This document shows positions 40,455 to 49,206 of a stretch of 64,000 bases of DNA, piece after piece. The notes beneath the pieces were generated by a model. It saw only the letters and a list, made by a program, of their open reading frames with translations. It did not search any database and had not been told where the DNA came from. Location: contig NZ_JBBHJW010000001.1 of the NCBI RefSeq assembly GCF_037482845.1, positions 930,001 through 994,000 on the forward strand, given 5' to 3'. This stretch comes from Paucibacter_B soli. GTDB taxonomy: Bacteria > Pseudomonadota > Gammaproteobacteria > Burkholderiales > Burkholderiaceae_C. A program made the translations under genes and the position numbers. How positions within the stretch are numbered: the first letter of the stretch is position 1; each line of letters opens with the position of its first letter.

Positions 40455-42995
40455 ATGAGCGCGATGAACGAAAAAAAGAGGATCTCCGCCACCCCGGTGG
40501 CCCATGCGGTGGCATGGCTGGCGCTGACCCTGATGGCGCCGACCCAGGCGCAGACCCGGGCGGCGGAGGCGGCCGACGAGGCGGCGCCGGTGCTCAGCCC
40601 CGGCAGCAAGAAGGCCACCGACAAGCTCGAGACCGTGGTGATCACCTCGAGCAAACGCCAGCAGGCCGCGCACAAGGTGCCCTACAACGTCAGCGCGCTC
40701 ACGCAGGAGCAGCTGCGCGAGGCCAACATCAGCGACGCGAAGAAGCTGATCGCCGACAACGTCTCGATCAACGCGCCGGGCAACAGCGCGCGCTTCGCCG
40801 ATTCGGTGTCGGTGCGCGGCTTGAATGTCTCCAACGTCAACGCCAACAACCTGGAGCAATTCGTTCGCACCACGGTGGCCTACTACCTGGACGACACGCC
40901 GCTGCCGCATATGGGCTACCGCATCAAGGACGTGTCCCGCGTCGAGACCCTGCTGGGCCCGCAGGGCACACTCTATGGCGCCGGCAGCCTGGGCGGCACC
41001 ATTCGCACCATCACCAACAAGCCGGACACGCGCGGCTTCGACGCCAGGCTCAACAGCTCCTTCTACCAGACGCGCCACGGCGGTCTCAGCAATGACACCG
41101 ACCTGATGCTCAACGCGCCGCTGGGCGAGCAGCTGGCGCTGCGCGTCTCGCTGGCCAAGCTCGACGAGAAGGGCTACACCGACCGCCTGGCCGAGCGCCC
41201 CTGGATCAACGACCCCAAGCTGGCCTGGGACGGCCGGCCCGACCCCGCCACCCTGCTGTACCAGCGCGACGACTGGCAGCGCGTCACGGGCGGCCGGCTG
41301 TCCCTGCTGTTCAAGCCCTCGGCCGAGGTCGAGCTGCTGCTGGCCCATGCGGAACAATCGATGCTGGCGCATGGCAGCAATGGCGCCAACACCCTGCCGG
41401 TGAAGGTGGCGCAGGCACAAAACCCGGGCAGCAGCTACGACTCGACCTGGGACACCCCCTTTGTCGTCAACGACCACACCCTGATCTCGCGCTATCCGGA
41501 GTACGCGGACCGCGACTTCAAACTCGACAGCGTGGACCTGGACTGGAACCTCGGCTTCGCGCGTCTGCACGCCAGCAGCTCGCGCTTCAGCGACGCGCGC
41601 GTCGGCCAGGGCGACTATGCGGCCAACGGCAACAGCTACTACGGCTGGATCACCGGCCTGGGCCTGGGCGACGGCAAGCGCAGCGCCTATATGAGCTTCG
41701 ACAACAGCTACAGCGGTCACAGCCACGAGTTGCGCCTGGTCTCGGCCGACAGCGGCCCGTGGAATTGGCTGCTGGGTCTGTACCGCACCGGCCAGCGCAA
41801 GAACCTGCGCTTCTCCGAATGGCTGCCGGGGCTGGACGAGGTGGGCTTTCCGGTGTTGCAGAGCTGGTATCCGGGCCTGAGCTGGACGCGCGCGGCCGTG
41901 GGCGGCCGCATCGATGAGGGCTATGCCGAGGACATGCAGAGCCGCTACCGCGAGACCGCCGCCTATGGCGAGCTGAGCTTCAAACCCATCGAGCGCTGGA
42001 CCCTCACCGCCGGTGCCCGCGTCTTCAACTACGAGGATCGCGCGACACCGCTGGTGCGCGACTACATCGGCTCCACCAGCCGCAGCGGCGAGTATGTCGA
42101 CAGCGGCAAGGGCAAGGCCTATTTCAAGCTCAACAGCGCCTACCAGCTCAGCGCCGACATGCTGGCCTACGCCACGCTCTCGCAGGGCTTCCGGCGCGGC
42201 GGCAGCAATGGCTTCCGCGATGATGTGGACAGCTTCAGCGGCACGGTCAAGGCCGTCAACCCCGAGGTCAGGAATTACCTCCCCGACACCACCACCAACC
42301 TCGAACTCGGCGTGAAGGGCTTTGCGCTGGAGCGCCGCCTGCAGTTGCAGGCCGATGTGTACCGCATCAAGTGGAAGAACACCCAGACCGACTTCTCGCA
42401 GAGCCTGGAAGACCACAACCCCGACAGCCCCAACTTCGGCATCGGCTTCCCCATCAACGGCACGGCCAACGGCCCCGACGCCCACACCCAGGGCGTCGAG
42501 TTCGCGGCGCGCTACCTGCTCAACGAGCACTGGCAGTTCAGCCTCAACAGCGCCTACACCAAGGCCGCATGGGACCGCAGCAAGACCTTGTGCGCCTACA
42601 CGGATGGCAGCGGCTGCACCACCTGGTCGGCCGGCGGTGCGCTGGGCGGCGCGCCCGCCTGGAAGCACAACCTTGGCCTGCGCTACAGCCGCTCGCTGGA
42701 CATGGGCATGGACTTCAGTGCCAGCCTGAATGCGCGCCGCGTGGGCAGCGTGCTGTCCTCGCGCCAGGACGACCCCAAGCAGCCCGCGCCGCATGAGTTC
42801 CCGGCCTACACCCTGCTCAACGCTCAGCTGGGCCTGGCCTGGGATCACTGGGACCTGAGTCTGTGGGTGCAAAACCTGCGCGATGTGCGCGCCGTCACCT
42901 CCTACCAGGCCGTGGGTGACTCGCAGCTGGGCCGCCGCCTCATCACCACCCAGCCGCGCACGGTGGGCCTGAACCTGGGCTACAGCTTCCGATGA
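40455..42995 (+). CDS. TonB-dependent receptor (no STN domain)
   Basis: 846 residues from ATG 40455 with AAGGAG upstream. Signal peptide ends about residue 32 (PTQAQT). The plug begins KLETVVITSSKRQQAAHKVP and contains VSVRGLNVSNVNANN, YLDDTPLPH, VETLLGPQGTLYGAGSLGGT and IRTITNKPDT, typical of TonB plugs; the barrel ends LNLGYSFR. Barrel features such as TLSQGFRRGGSNGFRDDVDS place it with receptors of the large sphingomonad/xanthomonad type for complex organic ligands. A LysR gene is divergent and a ureohydrolase follows. Ligand unknown. Confidence 0.92.
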   Translation: MSAMNEKKRISATPVAHAVAWLALTLMAPTQAQTRAAEAADEAAPVLSPGSKKATDKLETVVITSSKRQQAAHKVPYNVSALTQEQLREANISDAKKLIADNVSINAPGNSARFADSVSVRGLNVSNVNANNLEQFVRTTVAYYLDDTPLPHMGYRIKDVSRVETLLGPQGTLYGAGSLGGTIRTITNKPDTRGFDARLNSSFYQTRHGGLSNDTDLMLNAPLGEQLALRVSLAKLDEKGYTDRLAERPWINDPKLAWDGRPDPATLLYQRDDWQRVTGGRLSLLFKPSAEVELLLAHAEQSMLAHGSNGANTLPVKVAQAQNPGSSYDSTWDTPFVVNDHTLISRYPEYADRDFKLDSVDLDWNLGFARLHASSSRFSDARVGQGDYAANGNSYYGWITGLGLGDGKRSAYMSFDNSYSGHSHELRLVSADSGPWNWLLGLYRTGQRKNLRFSEWLPGLDEVGFPVLQSWYPGLSWTRAAVGGRIDEGYAEDMQSRYRETAAYGELSFKPIERWTLTAGARVFNYEDRATPLVRDYIGSTSRSGEYVDSGKGKAYFKLNSAYQLSADMLAYATLSQGFRRGGSNGFRDDVDSFSGTVKAVNPEVRNYLPDTTTNLELGVKGFALERRLQLQADVYRIKWKNTQTDFSQSLEDHNPDSPNFGIGFPINGTANGPDAHTQGVEFAARYLLNEHWQFSLNSAYTKAAWDRSKTLCAYTDGSGCTTWSAGGALGGAPAWKHNLGLRYSRSLDMGMDFSASLNARRVGSVLSSRQDDPKQPAPHEFPAYTLLNAQLGLAWDHWDLSLWVQNLRDVRAVTSYQAVGDSQLGRRLITTQPRTVGLNLGYSFR

Positions 42996-43119
42996 GGCGG
43001 CACGACACCGCGGGCCAGGCTGTGCAAGCCCCCAGGCGCCGCCGCCCTGTGCCGGCGGGCCGGCGCTGGGGCATGATGTGCGCGATCAACGACCTGCCTG
43101 CACCCCAAGGACAGCCCCG

Positions 43120-44073
43120 ATGAGCAACAGCTTCGCCTTCCTCAGCCACACCGCCTTCATGAAGCTGCCGCAGCACGATGCGGCCCTGCCGTCCCCCACC
43201 CCATTCGCCATTGCCGGCATCGCCTGGGACGGCTGCGTGACCAACCGCCCCGGCGCGCGCTTCGGCCCGCGCGCGATCCGTGAGGCCAGCCATATGCTGT
43301 GCGACGGCACGCATCCGCTGTTCGACACCAGCCCCGAGGGCTTCTGCACCGACCTGGGCGACCTGCCCTTGCCCAACACCAGCCTGGAGGCGATGCGTGC
43401 GGCGATGATGCCGCTGATCGCGCCCATGATCGCCCGCCACCATATGGCCTGGCTGGGCGGCGACCATTCCATCACGCTGCCGCTGCTGCGCGCCTACCGG
43501 GCCCATCACGGCCGGCCGCTGGCGGTGATCCATTTCGACGCCCATTGCGACACCTGGGAAGACCATTTCGGCGAACCCAGCGGCCATGGCACATGGGTCT
43601 ACGAGGCCATCCAGGAAGGCCTGGTGGTGAAGGAAGGCTTTGTGCAGTTCGGCATCCGTTCGGCCGGCCTGCGCGAGGCGCGCGAGTATGTGAAGGACCA
43701 GGGCGGGCTGATCTTTGACGCCCGCAGCCTGCGCGGCCTGGAAAGCCCGATCCAGCTCAGCCCGGTGCTGCAGCAGGCGGAAGAGCGCATGGCCGCGCTG
43801 GGCCACCCGCCGCTCTACCTGAGCCTGGACATCGACTGCCTGGACCCCGCCTTCGCGCCCGGCACCGGCACTCCCGAGCCCGGCGGCATGACGAGCAACC
43901 AGGTCTTTAGCATCCTGGAGGAGCTGGCGCCGCTGAACTTCGTGGGCATGGACTGCGTGGAAGTGGCCCCGCCCTACGACCATGCCGAGCTCACCAGCTA
44001 TGCGGCGGCGCAGTGCGTCTGGACCTATCTGTGCGGTCAGCTGGCCAAGGCATGCCATAAGCCAGGGTTATAG
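43120..44073 (+). CDS. Ureohydrolase (agmatinase/guanidinobutyrase family)
   Basis: 317 residues. The two-manganese site of arginase-fold enzymes is complete: WLGGDHSITLPL (His), IHFDAHCDTW (Asp, His, Asp) and SLDIDCLDPAFAPG (two Asp). GARFGPRAIREAS is the family's N-terminal block. The enzymes release urea from agmatine, guanidinobutyrate or related guanidines. The start at ATG 43120 follows CCCAAGGA. The gene lies 124 bases after the TonB receptor and just before dppA; a role in the same nutrient programme is possible. Substrate cannot be decided. Confidence 0.88.
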   Translation: MSNSFAFLSHTAFMKLPQHDAALPSPTPFAIAGIAWDGCVTNRPGARFGPRAIREASHMLCDGTHPLFDTSPEGFCTDLGDLPLPNTSLEAMRAAMMPLIAPMIARHHMAWLGGDHSITLPLLRAYRAHHGRPLAVIHFDAHCDTWEDHFGEPSGHGTWVYEAIQEGLVVKEGFVQFGIRSAGLREAREYVKDQGGLIFDARSLRGLESPIQLSPVLQQAEERMAALGHPPLYLSLDIDCLDPAFAPGTGTPEPGGMTSNQVFSILEELAPLNFVGMDCVEVAPPYDHAELTSYAAAQCVWTYLCGQLAKACHKPGL

Positions 44074-44095
44074 TCGGCGCCGGACTTGTCACTTG
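44067..44095 (+). promoter_or_regulatory. Degenerate copy of the shared motif before dppA
   Basis: GTTATA, 17 bases, CACTTG, beginning in the ureohydrolase stop region and ending 58 bases before dppA. It keeps GTTAT, the spacing and CA.TTG, but each half differs from the four strict copies. Weak evidence on its own. Confidence 0.3.
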
Positions 44096-44152
44096 TTGTT
44101 CCGGGTGGGGGCTCCCAACAATGGCCTCCACCTTGCTGCCGGCCCCGCCTCC

Positions 44153-45742
44153 ATGATGACGCCTCGTTCCACTCCGCGTACCCTGCTTGCCCTGCTGCTC
44201 GGTTCCCTGCTCAGCCTGAGCATCGCCGCCAAACCCCTGGTCTACTGCGCCGACGCCAGCCCCGAGGGCTTCGACCCCGGCCTGTGGGACTCGGCCAGCA
44301 CCAACAACGTCACCAGCCAGATGTTCCAGGGCCTGCTGGGGTTCAAGCGCGGTGGCACCGAGCTGGAGCCGCAGCTGGCCAGCGCCTGGACGATTACGCC
44401 GGACGCCAAGACATTCACCTTCACGCTGCGCCGCGGCGTGAGTTTTCACAAGACGCCCTACTTCACGCCGACGCGGCAGCTCAATGCCGACGATGTGCTG
44501 TTCACCTTCGGGCGCTTCATCGATCCCAAGCATCCGTTCAACCAAGCCTTTCCGACCAACTTCGTCTACCCGCAGAACCTCGGCCTGGCCAAGCTGATCG
44601 AGGGCATAGACAAGGTGGACGAATACACGGTGCGCTTCCGCCTGAAGCAGCCCAACGTGATCTTCCAGACCTATCTGGCGATGGCCTTTGCCGGCATCCA
44701 TTCGGCCGAGTACGGCGCCCAGCTCCTGAAGGAAGGACGCGCCAACCAGATCAACAACCAGCCGGTGGGCACCGGGCCCTACAAGTTCAAGTCCTATGCC
44801 AAGGACGATGTGGTGCGCATGGAGCCCAACCCCGACTACTGGGGCGAGAAGCAGAAGACCACCGCCCTGGTGTTCAGCATCAGCCGCGAGCCCAATGTGC
44901 GGGTGCAGAAGCTGCTGGCGGGCGAATGCCAGGTCAGCGCCGCGCTGCGCGATGTGGACGTGAGTTCGCTCGACGGCAAGCCCGATGTGCAGCTGCTCAA
45001 GATCCAGGCGCTCAACATCTCCTACCTGAGCTTCAATCTGAAAAAGCCGCCGGTCGACAAGCGCGAGGTGCGTGAGGCGCTGGACATCGCGGTGGACCGC
45101 GATGCGATCTTCAAGGCCCTGTTCCCGCGCGGCGATGCGATGCAGGCGGTGAGCGCCTTCCCGCCCGCCATCCCCGGCTACAACAAAAAACTCAGGAACG
45201 AATACAACCCCGAGCGCGCGAAACAGCTGCTGGCCAAGGCCGGCTACCCGAACGGCTTCGAGATCGAGCTCTGGGCCCTGCCGGTGACGCGCCCCACCAA
45301 CCCCAACGGCCAGCTGATGGCGCAGCTGATCCAGCAGGACTGGGCCAGGATCGGCGTGAAGGCCCATATCAAGACCTATGAGTGGGGCGAATACCTGAAG
45401 CGCGCCAACCAGGGCGAGCACCAGGTCTATATGAGCGGCTGGTCGGGCGACAACGGCGATGCCGACGACTTCCTCACCCCCAACCTGAGCTGCGCCGCCA
45501 ACCAGAGCGGCGTGAAGTTCTGCAACCCCGAGTTCGAGAAGCTCATCAACGACGCGCGCGCAACACCTGACCCCAAGAAGCGCATCGCCATGTACGAGCA
45601 GGCGCAGGAGATCTTCAAGCGCGAGCGGCCCTGGATCACGATGGCGCATTCCACCGTCTACATCCCGGTGCGCCGCGATGTGCAGGGCTTCATCATGGCG
45701 CCCAACGGCAGCGTCGATTTCGAGAACGTCTACAGGAAATGA
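44153..45742 (+). CDS. dppA: Peptide-binding protein of ABC transporter (DppA/MppA-like, SBP family 5)
   Basis: 529 residues. Signal peptide MMTPRSTPRTLLALLLGSLL to about AAKP. Family blocks: KPLVYCADASPEGFDPGLWD, TSQMFQGLLGFKRGG, NADDVLFTFGRF, NQPVGTGPYKFKSYAKDDVV and FNLKKPPVDKREVREALDIA, very close to DppA of E. coli in pattern. It would hand peptides to DppBCDF encoded at 33.4-37.3 kb, which lacks a binding protein. Its stop overlaps the lysR start (ATGA), and ddpX and an LD-carboxypeptidase follow, so the ligand is probably a wall peptide. Confidence 0.92.
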   Translation: MMTPRSTPRTLLALLLGSLLSLSIAAKPLVYCADASPEGFDPGLWDSASTNNVTSQMFQGLLGFKRGGTELEPQLASAWTITPDAKTFTFTLRRGVSFHKTPYFTPTRQLNADDVLFTFGRFIDPKHPFNQAFPTNFVYPQNLGLAKLIEGIDKVDEYTVRFRLKQPNVIFQTYLAMAFAGIHSAEYGAQLLKEGRANQINNQPVGTGPYKFKSYAKDDVVRMEPNPDYWGEKQKTTALVFSISREPNVRVQKLLAGECQVSAALRDVDVSSLDGKPDVQLLKIQALNISYLSFNLKKPPVDKREVREALDIAVDRDAIFKALFPRGDAMQAVSAFPPAIPGYNKKLRNEYNPERAKQLLAKAGYPNGFEIELWALPVTRPTNPNGQLMAQLIQQDWARIGVKAHIKTYEWGEYLKRANQGEHQVYMSGWSGDNGDADDFLTPNLSCAANQSGVKFCNPEFEKLINDARATPDPKKRIAMYEQAQEIFKRERPWITMAHSTVYIPVRRDVQGFIMAPNGSVDFENVYRK

Positions 45743-46644
45743 GACTCCGGCACATCGAGGTCTTCCACGCCATCATGCAGGCCGGCACCATCAGCGGTGC
45801 GGCCCAGTTGCTGCACATCTCGCAGCCGGCGGTGACCAAGGTGCTGCAGCATGCCGAGCTGCAGCTGGGCATGCCGCTGTTCGACCGCCTCAAGGGCAAG
45901 CTCTACCCCACCCCCGAGGCGCAGCGCCTGTTCGTCGAGATCGACAAGCTCAACCGCGACCTGGTGACGATCAGGCGTCTGGCGGCCAATCTGCGCTCGG
46001 GCATCGCCGAGCAGGTCAAGCTGGTGGCCACCCCGACCCTGGGCGCCTCGGTGATCCCGGCGGCGATGACGCATTGGGCCAAGGCCTTCCCGGCCAGCCG
46101 CTGCATCCTGGCCACCAACCACACGCGCGAGATCGTCAACGCCCTGCTGCTGGGCGAGGCCGATCTGGCGCTCTCGCTGCAGGACCCGCGCCACCCCGGC
46201 ATCAAGGCCGAGGTGCTGGCCGCCGGACCGATGATGGCGCTGTGCCCGCTGGGCAGCCCCGAGGCCGCGGGCGAAGGGCCGCTGCCGATCGAACAGATCC
46301 GCAGCGAGCTGATCGCGATGGCCGAGGACGACCCGCTGGGCAGCGTGGTGATGAGCGCCTTCGAGGCTCAGGGCCTGGCGGTCGCCAGCCGCATCACGGT
46401 GCAGACCTACCAGCTGGCGCGCGCCCTGGTGGAGGCAGGTGTGGGCATGACGGTGGTGGACCCCTTCACCGCCGCCTCGGCCGACCGCGCGCGCGTGCGC
46501 GTGCGGCCGCTGCTGCCGCGCATTCCCGTGCAGCTGCACCTGCTCACCGCCGCGAATGCGCCGCTGGCCCAGCCGGCGCGCAAGCTGGTTGGCTACCTGG
46601 GCCAGGCGGCGCGCGCACAGCTGGGCTCGCTGGGCGAAGCCTGA
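45739..46644 (+). CDS. LysR-family regulator, candidate controller of the wall-peptide genes
   Basis: 301 residues. Helix-turn-helix: MRLRHIEVFHAIMQAGTISG then AAQLLHISQPAVTKVLQHAE. The C-terminal effector domain spans about 90-295 (LVATPTLGASVIPAAMTHWA, VEAGVGMTVVDPF). It is locked between dppA and ddpX by ATGA and TGATG overlaps, so it is cotranscribed with the genes it likely serves. This makes it the best candidate in the window to bind the GTTATG-N17-CATTGG motif; that is inference. Confidence 0.9.
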   Translation: MRLRHIEVFHAIMQAGTISGAAQLLHISQPAVTKVLQHAELQLGMPLFDRLKGKLYPTPEAQRLFVEIDKLNRDLVTIRRLAANLRSGIAEQVKLVATPTLGASVIPAAMTHWAKAFPASRCILATNHTREIVNALLLGEADLALSLQDPRHPGIKAEVLAAGPMMALCPLGSPEAAGEGPLPIEQIRSELIAMAEDDPLGSVVMSAFEAQGLAVASRITVQTYQLARALVEAGVGMTVVDPFTAASADRARVRVRPLLPRIPVQLHLLTAANAPLAQPARKLVGYLGQAARAQLGSLGEA

Positions 46645-47255
46645 TGACGACGATGATTGCCTGCGAAGACATTGCCGGCCACCCCGATTTCCGCACCCTG
46701 CTGAGCCTGGACGGCGTGGATGTGGACCTGCGCTACGCCAGCCCCGACAATTTCGTCGGCCGCGACGTCTACGGCGGCCTGGACTGCGCCTACCTGCGGC
46801 GTGAAGCGGCAGCGGCGCTTTTGCATGCCGCGCAATGGCTGGCCCGGCAGCGCCCCGGCTACCGGCTGCGCGTGCTGGACGCGCTGCGCCCGCAGCGTGT
46901 GCAGGAGGCGCTCTATGCCGAGCTGGCCGGCACGCCGCTGGCGCAATACCTGGCCCACCCCGAGCGCGGTTCAATCCACTCGTTCGGCATGGCGGTGGAC
47001 CTCACCCTGCTGGACCCGCAGGGCCGCGAGGTCGACATGGGCTCGGCCTTCGACGAGATGGCGCCGATCTCGCACCCCGAGTTCGAGGCCGAGCACCTGG
47101 CGCAGGGCCTGCTGAAGCCCGCCCAGCTGAGCGAGCGTGGCTGGCTGCGCGCGGCAATGCGGCAGGCCGGCTTCCACGGCATTGCCACCGAGTGGTGGCA
47201 TTTCGATTTCGGCGATCGCGTGCTGGTGCGGCGCGAGCTACCACGCGTGCTTTGA
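46644..47255 (+). CDS. ddpX: D-alanyl-D-alanine dipeptidase (DdpX/VanX family)
   Basis: 203 residues, zinc DD-dipeptidase. Zinc ligands His112 and Asp119 (SIHSFGMAVDLTL) and His186 (EWWHFDFG), catalytic Glu183, and the transition-state Arg of LDALRPQRVQEALY. No signal peptide, so it acts in the cytoplasm. E. coli DdpX lets the cell live on D-Ala-D-Ala imported by a Dpp-like system; here the gene shares a transcript with dppA. VanX in vancomycin resistance is related, but no vanA/vanH genes are seen. Start ATG 46644 (TGATG); ATG 46653 is possible. Confidence 0.93.
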   Translation: MTTMIACEDIAGHPDFRTLLSLDGVDVDLRYASPDNFVGRDVYGGLDCAYLRREAAAALLHAAQWLARQRPGYRLRVLDALRPQRVQEALYAELAGTPLAQYLAHPERGSIHSFGMAVDLTLLDPQGREVDMGSAFDEMAPISHPEFEAEHLAQGLLKPAQLSERGWLRAAMRQAGFHGIATEWWHFDFGDRVLVRRELPRVL

Positions 47256-47272
47256 TGGATGGAGCTGCCCGC

Positions 47273-48328
47273 ATGAGTTCTTCTTTGCAACGCCGCCATT
47301 TCGTCTCGGCCCTGGCCGCAGGCGCAGCGGCCGCCCTGCCCGCTGGGGCTACATCCGCCGCCGCCACGCCCACGCCGCTGCTGGCGCGCCGCCTCAGCCC
47401 CGGCGACACCCTGGGCCTGGTGAGCCCCGCCAACGCCACTTATGAGCGCGAACCGCTGCAGCTGGCCGTCGAGGCGCTGCAGGCGCTGGGCTTCAAAGTC
47501 AAGCTGGGCGCCCATGTACGCGGCCGCTACGGCCAGTTCGGCGGCAGCGATGCCGAGCGCGCCGCCGACGTGAACGCCATGTTCGCCGACGATGGCGTGG
47601 CCGGCATCATCGCGCTCACCGGCGGCTCGGGTTGCAACCGCATCGTCGACAAGCTCGACTACGGCCTGATCCGGCGCCAGCCCAAGTTCTTCGGCGGCTT
47701 CTCCGACCTCACCTGCCTGGTCAACGCCATCCACCAGCAGACCGGCCTCGTCACCTTCCACTGCCCGGTGGCGGGCTCGGAATGGAACGAGTTCAGCGTC
47801 GCGCATTTCAAGGACATGGTGATGCAGAGCGGCGAGCTGCCATTGCTGAAGAACCCGCAGGGCGAGCTGGGCGACAAGCTGGTGCAGACCGAAGACCGCA
47901 TCCAGACCCTGCGCGGCGGCAAGGCGCGCGGGCGCCTGCTGGGCGGAAATCTGGCGGTGCTGAGCTCGCTGGCGGGCTCGCGCTACTGGCACGACTGGCG
48001 CGGCGCCGTGCTGTTCCTGGAAGACATCAACGAGTACATCTACCGCGTCGACCGCATGCTTTCCACGCTGCGCCTGGCCGGCGCGCTGGACCAGCTGGCC
48101 GGCGTTGTGCTGGGCAAGTTCACCAAATGCGAACCCGGCGACGGCAACTTCGGCACGCTGACGCTGGACGAGGTTTTCGACGATTATTTCCTGCCGCTCA
48201 ATGTGCCCGTCTACCGCGGCGCCATGATCGGCCACATCAAGCGCAAGTTCACCCTGCCGGTGGGCGCGCAGGTAGAGATCGACGCGGATGCGGGCAGCAT
48301 CCGGCTGCTGGCGGCGGCGGTGAGCTGA
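47273..48328 (+). CDS. ldcA: Exported muramoyltetrapeptide LD-carboxypeptidase (S66 family)
   Basis: 351 residues from ATG 47273, preferred over ATG 47255 because GGAG precedes it and it yields a Tat-type signal, SSSLQRRHFVSALAAGAAAA. S66 features: LGLVSPANATYEREP, LTGGSGCNRIVDKL, nucleophile Ser in FGGFSDLTCLV, catalytic Glu in FLEDINEYIYRVDR and His in IGHIKRKFTLP. It removes the terminal D-Ala from tetrapeptides, in the periplasm if the signal is used. Last gene of the dppA-lysR-ddpX-ldcA operon. Confidence 0.9.
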   Translation: MSSSLQRRHFVSALAAGAAAALPAGATSAAATPTPLLARRLSPGDTLGLVSPANATYEREPLQLAVEALQALGFKVKLGAHVRGRYGQFGGSDAERAADVNAMFADDGVAGIIALTGGSGCNRIVDKLDYGLIRRQPKFFGGFSDLTCLVNAIHQQTGLVTFHCPVAGSEWNEFSVAHFKDMVMQSGELPLLKNPQGELGDKLVQTEDRIQTLRGGKARGRLLGGNLAVLSSLAGSRYWHDWRGAVLFLEDINEYIYRVDRMLSTLRLAGALDQLAGVVLGKFTKCEPGDGNFGTLTLDEVFDDYFLPLNVPVYRGAMIGHIKRKFTLPVGAQVEIDADAGSIRLLAAAVS

Positions 48329-48358
48329 CTGGCGCGGCGGCAGGCGCCGCAAGCCCCA

Positions 48359-49144
48359 TCAATGCGGCGCGCCACAAGGCGCCGCGGGTAGCGCATAGGG
48401 CCGCAGCAGGGCCGCGGTAACGCCACTGCGGCAGTTGGCCAGCAGCGCAGCGTCGAAGGCCGCGGCCTCGGCGGCCGTGACACGGCTGCGCACCAGGCCG
48501 AAGGGATAGGCGAACTGCTTGGCCACGCCGGCCATCTGCAGGCCGGGGAGCTTTTCTGCCTTCAGCAGCCACAGGGCCACGCTCTCGTTCATGAAGGCCA
48601 GGCCCTGCTCCCCATAACGGCCGGCGACGAGCTTGCGCAGCACGGTGGTGTTGTCGGGTTCGAGCTGCGTCTTGACATCCAGGCCCTGCACCAGTTCGGC
48701 CAGCGAGGCCGAGCTGCCCGAGGGGCCGTAGACACCGATCTCATGTCCGATCAGGCTGACCGGGCCGGTGTAGACAAAGTCCTGCCCGCTGCGCGCGAAC
48801 AGCGCAAAGCGAGCCTCGATCACCGGGATCGAGAAGCGGAACAGGGCGCGCCGCTCGGGCGTTTCCAGCAGGGTGAAGATGCCATCCACCAGGCCGCGCT
48901 CGGCCATGCCATAGGCGCGCCGCCAGGGCAGCACCTGCACCTGGCATTGCCATTGCAGCCGCGCGCAGGTGGCCTGCAGCACGTCCATCATCGGGCCGGC
49001 GGCCCGACCATCGCGTTCGTAGGTGTAGGGGGCGTAGGGCTCGGTGACAAAGTCCAGGCGCTTGGCGGGCGGCTGTGCCTGGGCCGGCGTGCCAAAGCCC
49101 ACCACCACCGTCAGGGCGCACGCCGCTGCCCAGCTTCCAGCCAT
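48359..49144 (-). CDS. Periplasmic amino-acid-type binding protein (SBP family 3)
   Basis: 261 residues from ATG 49144. Signal peptide (AGSWAAACALTVVVGFG to AQAQ), then FVTEPYAPYTYERDGRAAGP, WRRAYGMAERGLVDGIFTLL, ERRALFRFSIPVIEARFALF and a hinge region GPSGSSASLAELVQGLDVKT, the pattern of bacterial extracellular solute-binding family 3 proteins often found without a transporter. It has no permease partner nearby. Such orphans may act as ligand sensors or accessory binding proteins. Convergent with ldcA, 30 bases apart. Confidence 0.78.
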   Translation of the reverse strand: MAGSWAAACALTVVVGFGTPAQAQPPAKRLDFVTEPYAPYTYERDGRAAGPMMDVLQATCARLQWQCQVQVLPWRRAYGMAERGLVDGIFTLLETPERRALFRFSIPVIEARFALFARSGQDFVYTGPVSLIGHEIGVYGPSGSSASLAELVQGLDVKTQLEPDNTTVLRKLVAGRYGEQGLAFMNESVALWLLKAEKLPGLQMAGVAKQFAYPFGLVRSRVTAAEAAAFDAALLANCRSGVTAALLRPYALPAAPCGAPH

Positions 49145-49206
49145 CCCGCCCCCGTTCAAGGCCTGCGATGGTGCCAGCATAGCGGCTTATACAGCGGCCC
49201 CCGAAT

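Noticed and set aside
40218..42872. An 884-codon open frame antisense to the second TonB receptor
   Set aside because: Shadow of a gene with clear plug and barrel motifs; no family match in the antisense product.
46644..47255. Vancomycin-resistance VanX
   Set aside because: No vanH or D-Ala-D-Lac ligase gene nearby; linkage with dppA and LD-carboxypeptidase points to nutrient use of D-Ala-D-Ala.
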